Shown here: positions 30,001 to 35,478 of the stretch, piece after piece
Layout of the letters: each line of letters opens with the position of its first letter
Position numbering within the stretch: the stretch's first letter is position 1
Origin: a virus
Strand: one strand, 5' to 3'
Length of the DNA stretch: 46,041 nt
IMG/VR virus record: IMGVR_UViG_3300034198_004226
Location: 1 to 46,041 of that record
Position numbers and translations under genes: made by a program
Notes under the pieces: model-generated
Database searches by the model: none
What the model saw: only the letters and a program-made list of their open reading frames with translations
What the model was told of the DNA's origin: nothing

Positions 30001-30265
30001 GGAAAAGATAGCTAGAAAAGATAGTATAAATAACTTACCAAAACCAGAGTTAGATAAATACTTGAAAAATAAAAAGCTTTCTGAAGAGTTTTCTCAAAAG
30101 CAAAAAGACATGCTAGAATTAATAAAGCTTGATAGCTTAACTGGATTGTCTCGCGACGAATATCAAAATTATCTTGATATGTTAGAAGATAAAAAAGAAC
30201 TTGCTAAGATAGAAAGAAAGATTACCAAGTTGAAAAAAGAACAAAGAAGGAACATATATAAATAG
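21008..30265 (+). CDS. Giant multidomain internal virion protein, probable polyprotein (zincin, sigma-like, HAD/ART, core)
   Basis: 3085 residues, last gene of the virion arm and counterpart of the large ejected proteins of podoviruses. In order: a short N-terminal module (EYLLPDGTALPENEV); a Gly/Ala-rich, possibly membrane-inserting stretch at about 560-600; a zincin-type motif HEIGH at 985-989; a coiled coil at about 1150-1195; a stretch resembling sigma-70 region 2 at about 1241-1316; a HAD phosphatase domain with DFDDT at 1983-1987, TAR at 2200-2202 and DD at 2256-2257, split by an ADP-ribosyltransferase-like insertion at about 2004-2140 (YHGA at 2006); then a large conserved C-terminal core with hydrophobic parts (about 2544-2580) and a charged tail. 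The motif FSKT/FSKA occurs at 1146, 1585, 1972 and 2285, always between these parts. It resembles so-called polyvalent proteins that enter the host with the DNA. Cleavage and activities are inferred. Confidence 0.7.
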   Translation: MFEYLLPDGTALPENEVIKLAIQKGLTKEDYVKRNKLSLRPKQKKAPAKPDRILENINKYNAPKTVGPKEKKYEPVVLGKQESVGDYLTGALRTEKSVAKTFSVEEEEGKKVLEKLYAGIPGLTFEETTSASFGDITNMFDAVKAVYIDPVTGKKIESAPLQFDINVMNASEKERPKLVKANADILKDFFNKNLKNVDLGKNKYLKGLAELEYNKEINNAITPEFRAKVDEEFDAPDLFAPRKEQKVSMAATGQAAMGGTGYTTTIVKPYENELKRSKLKVLADNPGISQKDLDIQADKLTRTLLKTKAFNEQKSLVAEKVINNNPDMQSTLYVGSLLANQAAVKVQNKNIVKLELAKKNASTINGLASDCKAILEGKYKTEDEAIAIANKFASLGIQMDQTQTELVTLKNGNQVSKGFFDAYNKLKEEYSANNLYAQNVLKEQANNLQKLEDSDIFASAASKNYDLSEKYLGTIGLGFSDLMVGGGYFAAKVLDKVTPFSYAGNAISKMIYGDEAETSSERLDKWAVGYNKAVTDIRDSYTRDVSFDDAFATPSNFGKFAAQEISTQIPILTAMVASGGIAGGSAAMIGVTSAGSKMADMQTEIARGSADYSAPEIWLKSIGYGASEIAFESLTTIPILKRAKIALGKGGAEDVIDNGMRAYFKSKTPGFVFDQFLEAAGETGTQVTQNIIDGNPLMQNVDHAAFSGFAMGTVMSGVPYTHGLYLSAFSDYNSKSNIRKLQKEQSALGKQFEAATKKSQKKAISSLMTQKDAEITAAIEKQQKLVNNNLRAGVAENIIKIESKKAELQNEAKDILDNKDISTEVKDLLIQDLRGKFNKLNSIKQSALDPVNMMQDISKFVVLEASDPQRYEDLISRATVSLSSTLKPSEDNIKKTAYDLYLKEEIDTNINNASKVEGANLKVYNTKKEALAAVRNDENISDADKATIIEEVSLGADGYADAANQTQVVIKENMFNNQRTQIASHEIGHYVFDKIFASNPEAFIPIANQLLETTKKIDKKLYDKLVKDTEKGDDNKLKATEVVSRFLELVSKDDISFAEKSDGFLSGLFGSMVQRQFAKQYDFDFKGQTDMFNFVVGLGKKIKSGELTLKEIEAASESKVVEQASNLAKTKTYGKISTSDITPTVFSKAAVEEIQKKIDKLEEQYDNDQIEYDYYENQIKLYEEQLEKAKLQPEVEKPKTEKPKAVGTEESSVREVIKENKGKISSDKVQEIYEKKGTEGALDIIKLFKPITSRIVDKRRDAPGFSEPDLTYEIENGKGGILELIMKYNPEEGVPLAAYINKYLPVRAITASRRVLDKEFTSDVEAEVNVKATETADQGMTVNAPEKPKYKNALESNILEPNVLDSATKKIISTVRLLKNRIDAPVTLNRTVTPLIAEIRDEIGKQLDIDIKTMLGGKKDGVLRSQLLKAKRYILENMTTTWLMGKDGQGGIPQAIQKQIDGKWVSFPDWVGKKIDRETTSTDLAGRTSGAELVRRLPNVFNNVSNEEFLAQIIGPDGNPIRGRKESVSKAMAEEIAFDIINADLADQGPIFEAFTANQERLGVELASNVVNDFIRQSERGNIKFSKTLMQQLNLKQTELANNISINGKMNLSNIRLALINTFPNWEKKDIDFVAVKLTPSMISASKQIKTKKKSLPKDLLSNVVENVANSFDDGVAMRNKFNSNISVAEFFRNPLYRADLRALDLGFSEFILSKFGKEEGLDMLSSLWSPTVAGKTTNGQKAPASIYNGVNDFNQHLEALQRNTGDGKVIDITQKYKKNNTIFNNNFDGTFDKAKDKLKSDKAKELSILAAEWFSKEILKEDNTYGPEHLAAIYTLFIKENNSALRSAAPVVGTIVDKRIKDIKKYDYDHSKPVSYVARRLADKFVYGLDVDLDLLFKDYEVTIIPKTVSKKLSKLGLQSMMPLNYVEGSGNAVRINSATIQAIDRYEEFVNNIDVKQPIIENAVAKSLPFSKTPKGISVFDFDDTVGITSGSVLYTMPGDLMVYHGAPKGKDVTKISDKGVKFFATDKREADEYARMNSGVTQEFLINESDLANEDTIIEKINELGLKPKNKEFEVEDASFYELIDTRFEESLSKADITKLFDALKKDGIKAISYSDGAQVSGRSTTSIAVIDPSIIAAPKKLNAEEFAKNGSKLLEDGAVFDFSEFSKVVDGKPGPMVQKMKKMIGKFGPDNFFILTARPADAAGPIHEFLKSIGINIPLENITGLGNSTAQAKADWITNKAADGYNDFYFADDAIQNVKAVKDALDVLDVKSKIQQAKLKFSKTISSNFNKILEENVGVKAEETFSAIVAKRKGKAIGKYRFFVPPSAADLELLIYDFLGYGETGERQQQFFNKALFEPYANGIALIDAAKQSIKNDYKALLKAFPEVSKELGKLTPDGNFTYDQAIRVSMWAGMGEEVPGISEDEVKELNMFVNQNPDLAAFKAGLIATGRQDAGWVAPTEYWDSESIVSDLHNITDKVGRKKYLAEFIENSKEMFSKENLNKIEAIYGSNFRDALEDSIYSMANGTNRESGPGRINAAWLNWINNSTGAIMFWNTRSAVLQTIGSINYLNWRDNNPLNAAKAFANQPQYWKDFAYIWNSDKMKERRSGLKEDVSSSEIANAAAGTTSKANAIISYLLKKGFLPTQIGDSFAIASGGATFYRNRINYNLKQGMTEAEAESEAWKEFLKVTDQTQQSGDPRDISQQQRSAAGRLVLAFQNTSMQQARLVKKAGLDLVNRRGDAKTNISKIVYYTAVQNIIFGALQNALFATIFSDDDEKEKEKKNQTAKDKWLDIGNNIVDTILRGSGMAGAIVATLKNVYLKYNEESKKGFKAEYAKVLIEAANVAPAIGSKISKGFGAMRTAEFEKDVIAKRGWSVTANGKLNLSPSYSVLGQGVEATTNLPANRFVNKVNNLSEALDSRNKSWQRIALAIGYTPYTVGVKNEENETIKAEAKVFKKQEGLRKAEETRNMTRDSLNNLSFDEFKAYVLKKKMEKIARKDSINNLPKPELDKYLKNKKLSEEFSQKQKDMLELIKLDSLTGLSRDEYQNYLDMLEDKKELAKIERKITKLKKEQRRNIYK

Positions 30266-30287
30266 GCAACATACCTAACGTTCCAAA

Positions 30288-30327
30288 ATAAGAAAGGGGA
30301 CCTCGTAATGAGAATCCCCTTTTCTTT
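30288..30327. terminator. Bidirectional terminator between the two arms
   Basis: AAGAAAGGGG (30290-30299) pairs with CCCCTTTTCTT (30316-30326), with an inner CTC/GAG pair set around GTAAT. The stem has A-tracts on one side and T-tracts on the other, so RNA from either strand ends in a U-rich run. It lies 24 bases after the giant gene and about 60 bases after the nrdA stop on the other strand, as expected between convergent operons. Confidence 0.75.
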
Positions 30328-30332
30328 ATTTA

Positions 30333-30385
30333 TGTTCATTTTTTATTGATGTTCATTAACAACGAACATAATTTTGTAATGAACA
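30333..30385. repeat. Symmetrical array of four 8-base repeats next to nrdA
   Basis: TGTTCATT at 30333-30340 and 30350-30357 is followed by its inverse AACGAACA (one mismatch) at 30361-30368 and AATGAACA at 30378-30385. Steps are 17, 11 and 17 bases, so the whole is a dyad centred at 30359. The inner pair alone forms a nine-base inverted repeat ATGTTCATT-AAC-AACGAACAT. It begins directly at the nrdA stop codon. It may bind a dimeric protein or fold in the nrdA mRNA end; the arrangement is seen, the function is not known. Confidence 0.6.
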
Positions 30386-32107
30386 CTAACCGTCACAACT
30401 AACACAGCCTTCATCCATAGCTTTGGCGGCTATATCGCCACGTAAAACGGATTCAGTACGCATGTAATATAAAGTCTTAACTCCTTTTTTCCATGCATTC
30501 ATGTGAACACTATTAATCCATTTTGGTGTTGCTTCGCTTGGAAAAGCTAAATTCAAACTAACTGCTTGGTCAATATACTGCTGTCTCAAGCCTGCTTGAT
30601 TAACTAATTCAAGTTGATTAATTTCTTTAAACGTCTTAAAAACATCTTTAGCCGGAACGTCGTGAGCACAGAATACATTCTCAAGTTCATCAATGCCCTG
30701 TACCGATCCTCCGTCTTCCAAAATCTTATTCCAAATTTCATCTGTATTTAATTTATGTTTCTTTAATAACTTAACTAAGGTTGGATTTTTTCTGATAAAT
30801 GTTCCTTTTGCGCTTTGTTCAGTGAACACGTTTGCTGCCCACGGCTCAATACCTGCTGACACATTGCCAGATAATTTACTATTACTAACGGTAGGAGCCA
30901 AGGCCCTAAGATGAGTATTTCGCATACCAGTACCAACGCACCATAAAGGTTCGCCATATACTTCTGCGAGCGCTCTACTAGCACGTTCGCTTTCGATTTT
31001 GATTTGCGAAAATATTTTTCTAGTTTCATACTGCGATAGCAACCCTTCGAATGGCAATCCTTTCTCTTGCAAATATGTATGCCAACCAAGCACTCCAAGG
31101 CCAAGGGCTCTCCCTTTTGTTGCAGATCTGACTGCGTTTTCAAACCCACGTAATCCTTTAGCTCGTTGTATGAACTCTTCCATGACTCCGTCCAAGAACC
31201 ATATTGAGTCATAAATGAGGTTTGTATCTTTCCATTCTTCATATTTTGCTAAATTTAATGATGATAAACAACAAACAAAACTATGTGTTTCGTCTGTATG
31301 CAATGTTATTTCACTGCATATATTAGTCATGTGGACTTTTAATCCGTTTGTTTTGTATGCTTGCGGATTTGCCTTATTAACATTTCCTTTAAACATGATA
31401 TACGGTTCTCCAGTCGATTTTCGCTTTCTAAGAAGTTTACTCCATCGATCTCTAGCCTTTGCATCTCCTTGCTCAAGTTTACGCATAAACTTATCGCCAA
31501 CAATTGCGCATTGATGTAAATTAAGCGATTGTCTGTTGACATCTCCTTTGGGTTCGCGGATTTCAAGCCATTCTTCAAAATCCGGGTGTTCAATATTGAT
31601 ATTAACCGACGCTGCTCCGCGTCTAACAGCCCCTTGATTAGTTGCAAGGATTGTTGAATCATAGATTTTACAAAATGGCACGACTCCGTCTGATGTTCCA
31701 TTGCCTGTTATTTTTGCGCCAGCGGGTCTTATTTGATTAATACCGATACCAACTCCACCGCCGTGCTTAGCGAGTAGCATCATCTCTAAATTTTTTGTAC
31801 CAATATCTTGAATACTATCTGCAACATCAATTCCAAAACAACTAATAGGCAATCCTCGATCTGTGCCTGTATTAGACAGCACAGGAGAAGCTAAACATAG
31901 CCAACCATTCCAAATGTATTCAAAAAACTTTTCAGTCAGTTCTGGCTTGTATAAACGCCTCGCTACAGTTTTAGCAACACGCATGTAAGCGTCTCTTGGC
32001 GTTTCGTCAAATATTAAATAACCGCCTGTTATTGTTTTCTTATATACATCGGTATCACCCCAAACAGGAAAATCTACCCCTTTAACCCATTCATTATTCC
32101 ACATCAA
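30386..32107 (-). CDS. nrdA: Class I ribonucleotide reductase, large (alpha) subunit
   Basis: 573 residues. It reduces ribonucleoside diphosphates to deoxy forms for phage DNA synthesis, with the beta subunit encoded upstream. Seen: Cys90 in LPISCFGI and Cys279/280 in VCCLSSLNL (redox pair positions), the active-site motif N262-x-C264-x-E266 in NICSEI, the radical path tyrosines in TLYYMRT (547-548) and the C-terminal reducing pair CVSC (568-571). The N-terminus starts directly with the catalytic core, so the ATP-cone that shuts off cellular enzymes with dATP is missing; the short length agrees. Start ATG at 32107 overlaps the end of the 72-residue gene by 14 bases. Glutaredoxin or thioredoxin is not encoded in the window. 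Confidence 0.93.
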   Translation of the reverse strand: MMWNNEWVKGVDFPVWGDTDVYKKTITGGYLIFDETPRDAYMRVAKTVARRLYKPELTEKFFEYIWNGWLCLASPVLSNTGTDRGLPISCFGIDVADSIQDIGTKNLEMMLLAKHGGGVGIGINQIRPAGAKITGNGTSDGVVPFCKIYDSTILATNQGAVRRGAASVNINIEHPDFEEWLEIREPKGDVNRQSLNLHQCAIVGDKFMRKLEQGDAKARDRWSKLLRKRKSTGEPYIMFKGNVNKANPQAYKTNGLKVHMTNICSEITLHTDETHSFVCCLSSLNLAKYEEWKDTNLIYDSIWFLDGVMEEFIQRAKGLRGFENAVRSATKGRALGLGVLGWHTYLQEKGLPFEGLLSQYETRKIFSQIKIESERASRALAEVYGEPLWCVGTGMRNTHLRALAPTVSNSKLSGNVSAGIEPWAANVFTEQSAKGTFIRKNPTLVKLLKKHKLNTDEIWNKILEDGGSVQGIDELENVFCAHDVPAKDVFKTFKEINQLELVNQAGLRQQYIDQAVSLNLAFPSEATPKWINSVHMNAWKKGVKTLYYMRTESVLRGDIAAKAMDEGCVSCDG

Positions 32108-32312
32108 GTTCTAACTTTTTTTCTTCTTGTTTAGTAATTAAATCTGCTTTCAATTTTTCAATAGCCGTAGGATATTCAGACATGTTCTTTACTGTTTCCA
32201 ATGTGCCAATTGATAAATCCCTAATGTTGTTTATCTCGTTTATAACTTGCTGCATTACCCTTGATAAAGCATCAATCTTATTTTTCATTTCTACTAATGA
32301 CTGTTCTTTCAT
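32094..32312 (-). CDS. Small coiled-coil protein between nrdB and nrdA
   Basis: 72 residues with regular Leu/Ile/Met spacing (KNKIDALSRVMQQVINEIN) and a Lys/Glu-rich end, predicted coiled coil. It lies 15 bases after nrdB and overlaps nrdA by 14 bases, so it is translated with the reductase. Its leader AAAAAATAATAAAATG is A/T only. The function is unknown; a partner of the reductase is possible from context only. Confidence 0.5.
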   Translation of the reverse strand: MKEQSLVEMKNKIDALSRVMQQVINEINNIRDLSIGTLETVKNMSEYPTAIEKLKADLITKQEEKKLELDVE

Positions 32313-32327
32313 TTTATTATTTTTTAA

Positions 32328-33296
32328 TTACCATATATTTTCATAGTCCTCATTTTCGCCTGCTTTACTGTAATCTGTAGATCTTATTGCAAAAAAGTCT
32401 GTATGTGTATGACCACCGGTTAGATGGTAAAACCAATCTAAATTTGCTGCAGCATCTTTATCATACGGAAAATGATCCTTTAATTCTGTATAACCTAACT
32501 CAACTAATTTTTCGTTTGCTCGTTTTTTAATGAAGTGTTTTAAGTCTAATGCTTTAATACCTTCAATATCACCCATCTCAAACATTTTATTAATATAAGC
32601 AGTTTCCAGTTCTATCATCGTATCAGCGGCTTGTATTATATCTTTTTTGCATAAGTGCAATAATTGTGTGTTTTCTCTGCACATATCGCGAAATAATTTA
32701 CAACCCATTCTGCTATGTAATGATTCATCACGTACACTCCATTTCATTTGTTGGCCGATACCTTTTAATAGATTTCTCATTTGAAAAGAATATAATACAG
32801 CAAAAGCAGAATAAAGGCTAACCCCTTCAGCAAAGGCACTAAACACAGCAAGAGACTTAGCAATCCCAGCGTGAGAGTTACCTTCATATCCAACCAAGTT
32901 GTTAAACCTTTCAGCCGTTGCAGGCTCGTGTAAAAAAGCTTTGTAATCTTCAAGTCCAAGTGTTTCATTTAAATAACTATAAGCAACAGCGTGAATAGTC
33001 TCTTGCGATCCAAACATCATAGCCATTTGCTGTATCTCGTGTTTAGGAAACCAACTAACGACTTTTTGTGTCCAATAATCTGAAACTGCACATTCTGTTT
33101 GAGCAAAACCCAGTAGAATATTTCCTACCAGATTCTTTTCTTTTTCATTTAATTTTTCATTCCAATCTTTTAAATCTCCAGACATACTAATTTCAGTATG
33201 CAGCCACATCGCCTGTGCTTGTTTAAGCCAGCCTTCAGTATAGTAGTCCGGATATTCAAAAGGTTTATATTCAATCCTCTTATCAAATAATCCCAT
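32328..33296 (-). CDS. nrdB: Class I ribonucleotide reductase, small (beta) subunit
   Basis: 322 residues. It holds the dimetal-tyrosyl radical cofactor that starts catalysis in the alpha subunit. All ligands are visible with spacing as in E. coli NrdB: E68 (position of D84), E99, H102, E157, E191 and H194; the radical tyrosine is Y106 in ETIHAVAY, four after H102. The first ligand is Glu instead of Asp (E68 to E99 is 31 residues, as D84 to E115). The tail YENIW probably docks into the alpha subunit. The gene overlaps the small 58-residue gene before it by 14 bases. Confidence 0.92.
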   Translation of the reverse strand: MGLFDKRIEYKPFEYPDYYTEGWLKQAQAMWLHTEISMSGDLKDWNEKLNEKEKNLVGNILLGFAQTECAVSDYWTQKVVSWFPKHEIQQMAMMFGSQETIHAVAYSYLNETLGLEDYKAFLHEPATAERFNNLVGYEGNSHAGIAKSLAVFSAFAEGVSLYSAFAVLYSFQMRNLLKGIGQQMKWSVRDESLHSRMGCKLFRDMCRENTQLLHLCKKDIIQAADTMIELETAYINKMFEMGDIEGIKALDLKHFIKKRANEKLVELGYTELKDHFPYDKDAAANLDWFYHLTGGHTHTDFFAIRSTDYSKAGENEDYENIW

Positions 33297-33459
33297 ATTT
33301 TTTATTAAATTGTTGCTTAATGAATTCTAATAGATGTTCCATAGTCTCAAAAACATAAGGTATAGGTCTAGCTGTACCATTATGCCTATAATCCTGCAAA
33401 TATACTTCAAATCCATTCATTACTTTTTCTACTGTAAGTCTACTTATTATCTCTTCCAT
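33283..33459 (-). CDS. 58-residue small protein before nrdB
   Basis: Begins MEEIISRLTVEKVMNGFEV and ends FNKKYGII. It has a beta-like start (EVYLQDYR) and a helical end (ETMEHLLEFIKQQF). The stop codon TGA lies within the nrdB start region, a 14-base overlap as with the other genes of this operon. The fold pattern (strand, GTARPxPYVFET, helix) is seen in small phage proteins near reductase genes, but I cannot name a function. Overlap, codon pattern and strand support a real gene. Confidence 0.5.
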   Translation of the reverse strand: MEEIISRLTVEKVMNGFEVYLQDYRHNGTARPIPYVFETMEHLLEFIKQQFNKKYGII

Positions 33460-33465
33460 ATATTT

Positions 33466-33627
33466 TTATTTATCTATTTCAAAAGCAATATCTACAAATG
33501 GCAAATACAATACATGCGTTGTATATGTCTCTTCCTCATAACTTCTTATTCCAAATAAGATTCCTGGATAAAATCCAATAGTTAAACTCCAATATTTATC
33601 TTCCTTGCCCTGCATATTTTTTGACAT
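33466..33627 (-). CDS. 53-residue small hypothetical protein
   Basis: Starts MSKNMQGKEDKYWSLTIGFY and continues with beta-type residues up to VDIAFEIDK. The motif GFYPGILFGIRSYEEE (residues 18-33) has the look of small phage proteins seen near reductase genes. The start overlaps the end of the 43-residue gene by 32 bases in another frame. It has no Cys pairs or clear membrane helix. Real gene likely, role unknown. Confidence 0.45.
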   Translation of the reverse strand: MSKNMQGKEDKYWSLTIGFYPGILFGIRSYEEETYTTHVLYLPFVDIAFEIDK

Positions 33628-33727
33628 AATTTTTACTTGTTTTACTGTTACTATTTTTTGTTTTTGAATGAATTCCAGGTCTGTTTACTTTGTTAATCTT
33701 TTTAGATCCAACTTCTTGTTTAGCCAT
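33596..33727 (-). CDS. 43-residue basic protein
   Basis: Starts MAKQEVGSKKINKVNRPGIH and ends KKYAGQGR. Very basic, no hydrophobic core, likely disordered and nucleic-acid binding. I recognise this type, with NRPGxHxKTK and a YxGQGR end, as a frequent tiny protein in marine phages; no function is known to me. It overlaps both neighbours in other frames (33720-33727 and 33596-33627). Confidence 0.5.
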   Translation of the reverse strand: MAKQEVGSKKINKVNRPGIHSKTKNSNSKTSKNYVKKYAGQGR

Positions 33728-33887
33728 CTATTTTATATTTTTCTCGCATTTTTAATATATCCTTGTATTTAACTTTACCGTTAACAGTGAAAGACCATTT
33801 AACCCATTTATCAAATTGCCTTTCAGCATAGTTTTTTAAAGCTAACCTTCTTGATTCTCTATGATTAGCTGCACTGTCTTGTTGCAT
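33720..33887 (-). CDS. 55-residue basic protein
   Basis: Starts MQQDSAANHRESRRLALKNY and ends MREKYKIDG. A charged helix (RRLALKNYAERQFDKWVKW) is followed by a short strand pair. The only in-frame ATG with room is at 33887, inside the end of the endonuclease gene (46-base overlap); an in-frame stop lies just upstream. The function is unknown. The dense overlap with neighbours supports a compact operon of real small genes. Confidence 0.45.
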   Translation of the reverse strand: MQQDSAANHRESRRLALKNYAERQFDKWVKWSFTVNGKVKYKDILKMREKYKIDG

Positions 33888-34288
33888 TGATCTTGATTTT
33901 GTGGTTTATATAATGTTCTTGTGTCATTGTTATCGTGCATCCATTTTTTAAATAATTTCCAACGTAGCGGAAAAGATTCATTAGCCCTGCCCTTTGTTTC
34001 TATTATAAACTTACGACCAATAAAGTCTGGTGTATATTTTAGGTTGAGTACTTTTTTGTTGCCACGATCCTCAAAGCTTCCAAGACCATTGGATTGTTTT
34101 TCAAAGCATTTGTTCTGAAATTGAAAACTAGGGACGAGTTCAAAAGTATGTGATTCATATTGAGCTTTTATATTGTTATCCTTTAATACTTTATACATAT
34201 ACTTCTCAAGTCCAGAAGAAAAGGTGATGCCGTCATACACCACCTTTTTTGCTACTACTGGTCCTTTTTTTCTACTTGCTTTTTTCAT
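33842..34288 (-). CDS. Endonuclease I-like Holliday-junction resolvase (PD-(D/E)XK)
   Basis: 148 residues, like T7 gp3 in size. T7 endonuclease I cuts branched DNA before packaging and breaks down host DNA. The catalytic pattern is complete: SGLE with E28, YTPDF with D88, and ETKG with E97 and K99. The basic N-terminus (KKASRKKGPVVAKK) fits DNA binding. It lies six bases after the 92-residue gene. An alternative is another PD-(D/E)XK nuclease of the VRR or NucS type, but the SGLE...TPDF...ETKG order is that of endonuclease I. Confidence 0.75.
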   Translation of the reverse strand: MKKASRKKGPVVAKKVVYDGITFSSGLEKYMYKVLKDNNIKAQYESHTFELVPSFQFQNKCFEKQSNGLGSFEDRGNKKVLNLKYTPDFIGRKFIIETKGRANESFPLRWKLFKKWMHDNNDTRTLYKPQNQDQCNKTVQLIIENQEG

Positions 34289-34294
34289 TAAAAC

Positions 34295-34573
34295 TTATGA
34301 ATTATCCCAGCCGCTAACTGCTTCATAACTAACCTCAGCGCGTTTAATCATTGCTTCTTGTTCTAAATCTGTTAGCTCTTCTTTTAAACGTTGTATATAT
34401 AACACAGCATCCATTAACTCTTCTTGCAAATGATTAGCCCATTCTCGCAAATCTGACTTGTCATCTCGTAAAGTTTTGCCGTATTTTGCAAAACCAACAT
34501 CTGACCTGCTTATAAACTTGTCTACTACAGCTTCAACAACAGGATCTCTAAATTCAATTTCTTTTTTTCTCAT
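34295..34573 (-). CDS. Small MazG-like helical protein, possible NTP pyrophosphatase
   Basis: 92 residues, all helix. The stretch EWANHLQEELMDAVLYIQRLK (core QEELMDAVLY at about 50-59) resembles the ExxE/ExxD helix of all-alpha NTP pyrophosphatases, and the preceding FAKYGKTL occurs in similar phage proteins. Only part of a full active site is visible. Its start shares a base with the stop of the MazG fusion gene (TAATG), so both are produced together, maybe for the same nucleotide-cleaning task. Confidence 0.5.
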   Translation of the reverse strand: MRKKEIEFRDPVVEAVVDKFISRSDVGFAKYGKTLRDDKSDLREWANHLQEELMDAVLYIQRLKEELTDLEQEAMIKRAEVSYEAVSGWDNS

Positions 34574-35469
34574 TATAGTGTGGCTTTATTTAGCATGTCG
34601 TTAGTTCCTGTATATTTACCGAACGTATCATTATTTACTGTATGTGTATGCCATATACCACTAGTATTTGGCGCTAACAAAGTATCTTCTTTCACAAAAG
34701 TGCCATTCTGCATTGATCCTTTACGATTCTTGATTTCATTATAGGCAGCTTCAATACAGTCTTCTATATTCAAATTTTTCATTACTGCCAAATTAGTTAA
34801 TACAACAACACAATCTCCTATTGCATCAATAATTTCTTGTTTGTTATTTTTTAGTATTGCACTTGATAATTCGCCGACTTCTTCTTGAAGTTTTAAACAT
34901 TGTGTTTTTGCATCTCCTGACGTATATATACCTCGTTCACTAGCCCATTGCCTAATTAAATTATATATATTACCATCTACTTTAGTTTTACTTTCTGCTT
35001 TTGGCTGTTCTGCTGTTTTAGAAAACTCATGCAAAGCTTTGTTGTATATATAAGATCTACCGGCTCTAAACATAGATACGTGGGCGTTCTTTGAAATCCA
35101 ATCTGCTACCTCTGGTGTTAATGTATAACTACCAAAGTTCGTTTCAAATTTTATTCCCAAGTTGTCAAACAAGTTACCTTTTAACTTGTTAACCGGACAC
35201 GGAAATGTTGTTGTTTGTTCTGTTACGTTTAATTGCATTTTCTGTTTTTTAATTAAATTTTTATATGATTGTCTGTCTACCTCGTAGCCGTAGATAGGTT
35301 GAAGTTCTAATTCTCGCGCTGATATATAATCTATATCTTCACTTGAATCTAGAACTTCGTATTCTCCAGGCTGGTACCCTTGTTGTACCGTTAATCTATC
35401 TTTAAGATTACGCGTCACTCCTATTTTTTTACCAAATATATGATACAAATAATAAATTCTTTTTGCCAT
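34573..35469 (-). CDS. Fusion of a GIY-YIG-like domain and a MazG nucleotide pyrophosphohydrolase
   Basis: 298 residues. Residues 1-60 (YYLYHIFGKKIGVTRNLKDR, then SARELELQ) follow the GIY-YIG nuclease order with Tyr near 7-9, R25 and E53. Residues 90-150 contain a small domain with LTPEVADWISKNAHVS that may bind DNA. Residues 168-245 are MazG: EEVGE (196-200) and E212-x-x-D215 are the metal-binding EExxE and ExxD; MazG cleaves NTPs, dNTPs or (p)ppGpp-like nucleotides to monophosphates. The tail of 50 residues is unknown. It lies ten bases after the thymidylate synthase-type gene, in the nucleotide block. Confidence 0.65.
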   Translation of the reverse strand: MAKRIYYLYHIFGKKIGVTRNLKDRLTVQQGYQPGEYEVLDSSEDIDYISARELELQPIYGYEVDRQSYKNLIKKQKMQLNVTEQTTTFPCPVNKLKGNLFDNLGIKFETNFGSYTLTPEVADWISKNAHVSMFRAGRSYIYNKALHEFSKTAEQPKAESKTKVDGNIYNLIRQWASERGIYTSGDAKTQCLKLQEEVGELSSAILKNNKQEIIDAIGDCVVVLTNLAVMKNLNIEDCIEAAYNEIKNRKGSMQNGTFVKEDTLLAPNTSGIWHTHTVNNDTFGKYTGTNDMLNKATL

Positions 35470-35478
35470 AATGTTTAC

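Noticed and set aside
33421-33445. TGTAAG near 33435 as part of another copy of the three-block element.
   Set aside because: The block at the ATTCGT position matches only partly and there is no TATTATCA at the right distance.
33334-33558. Rightward frame of 74 codons within the small gene cluster.
   Set aside because: It is rich in Phe, Tyr, Cys and Ile as expected for the antisense of A/T-rich coding DNA, and leftward coupled frames explain the same bases.
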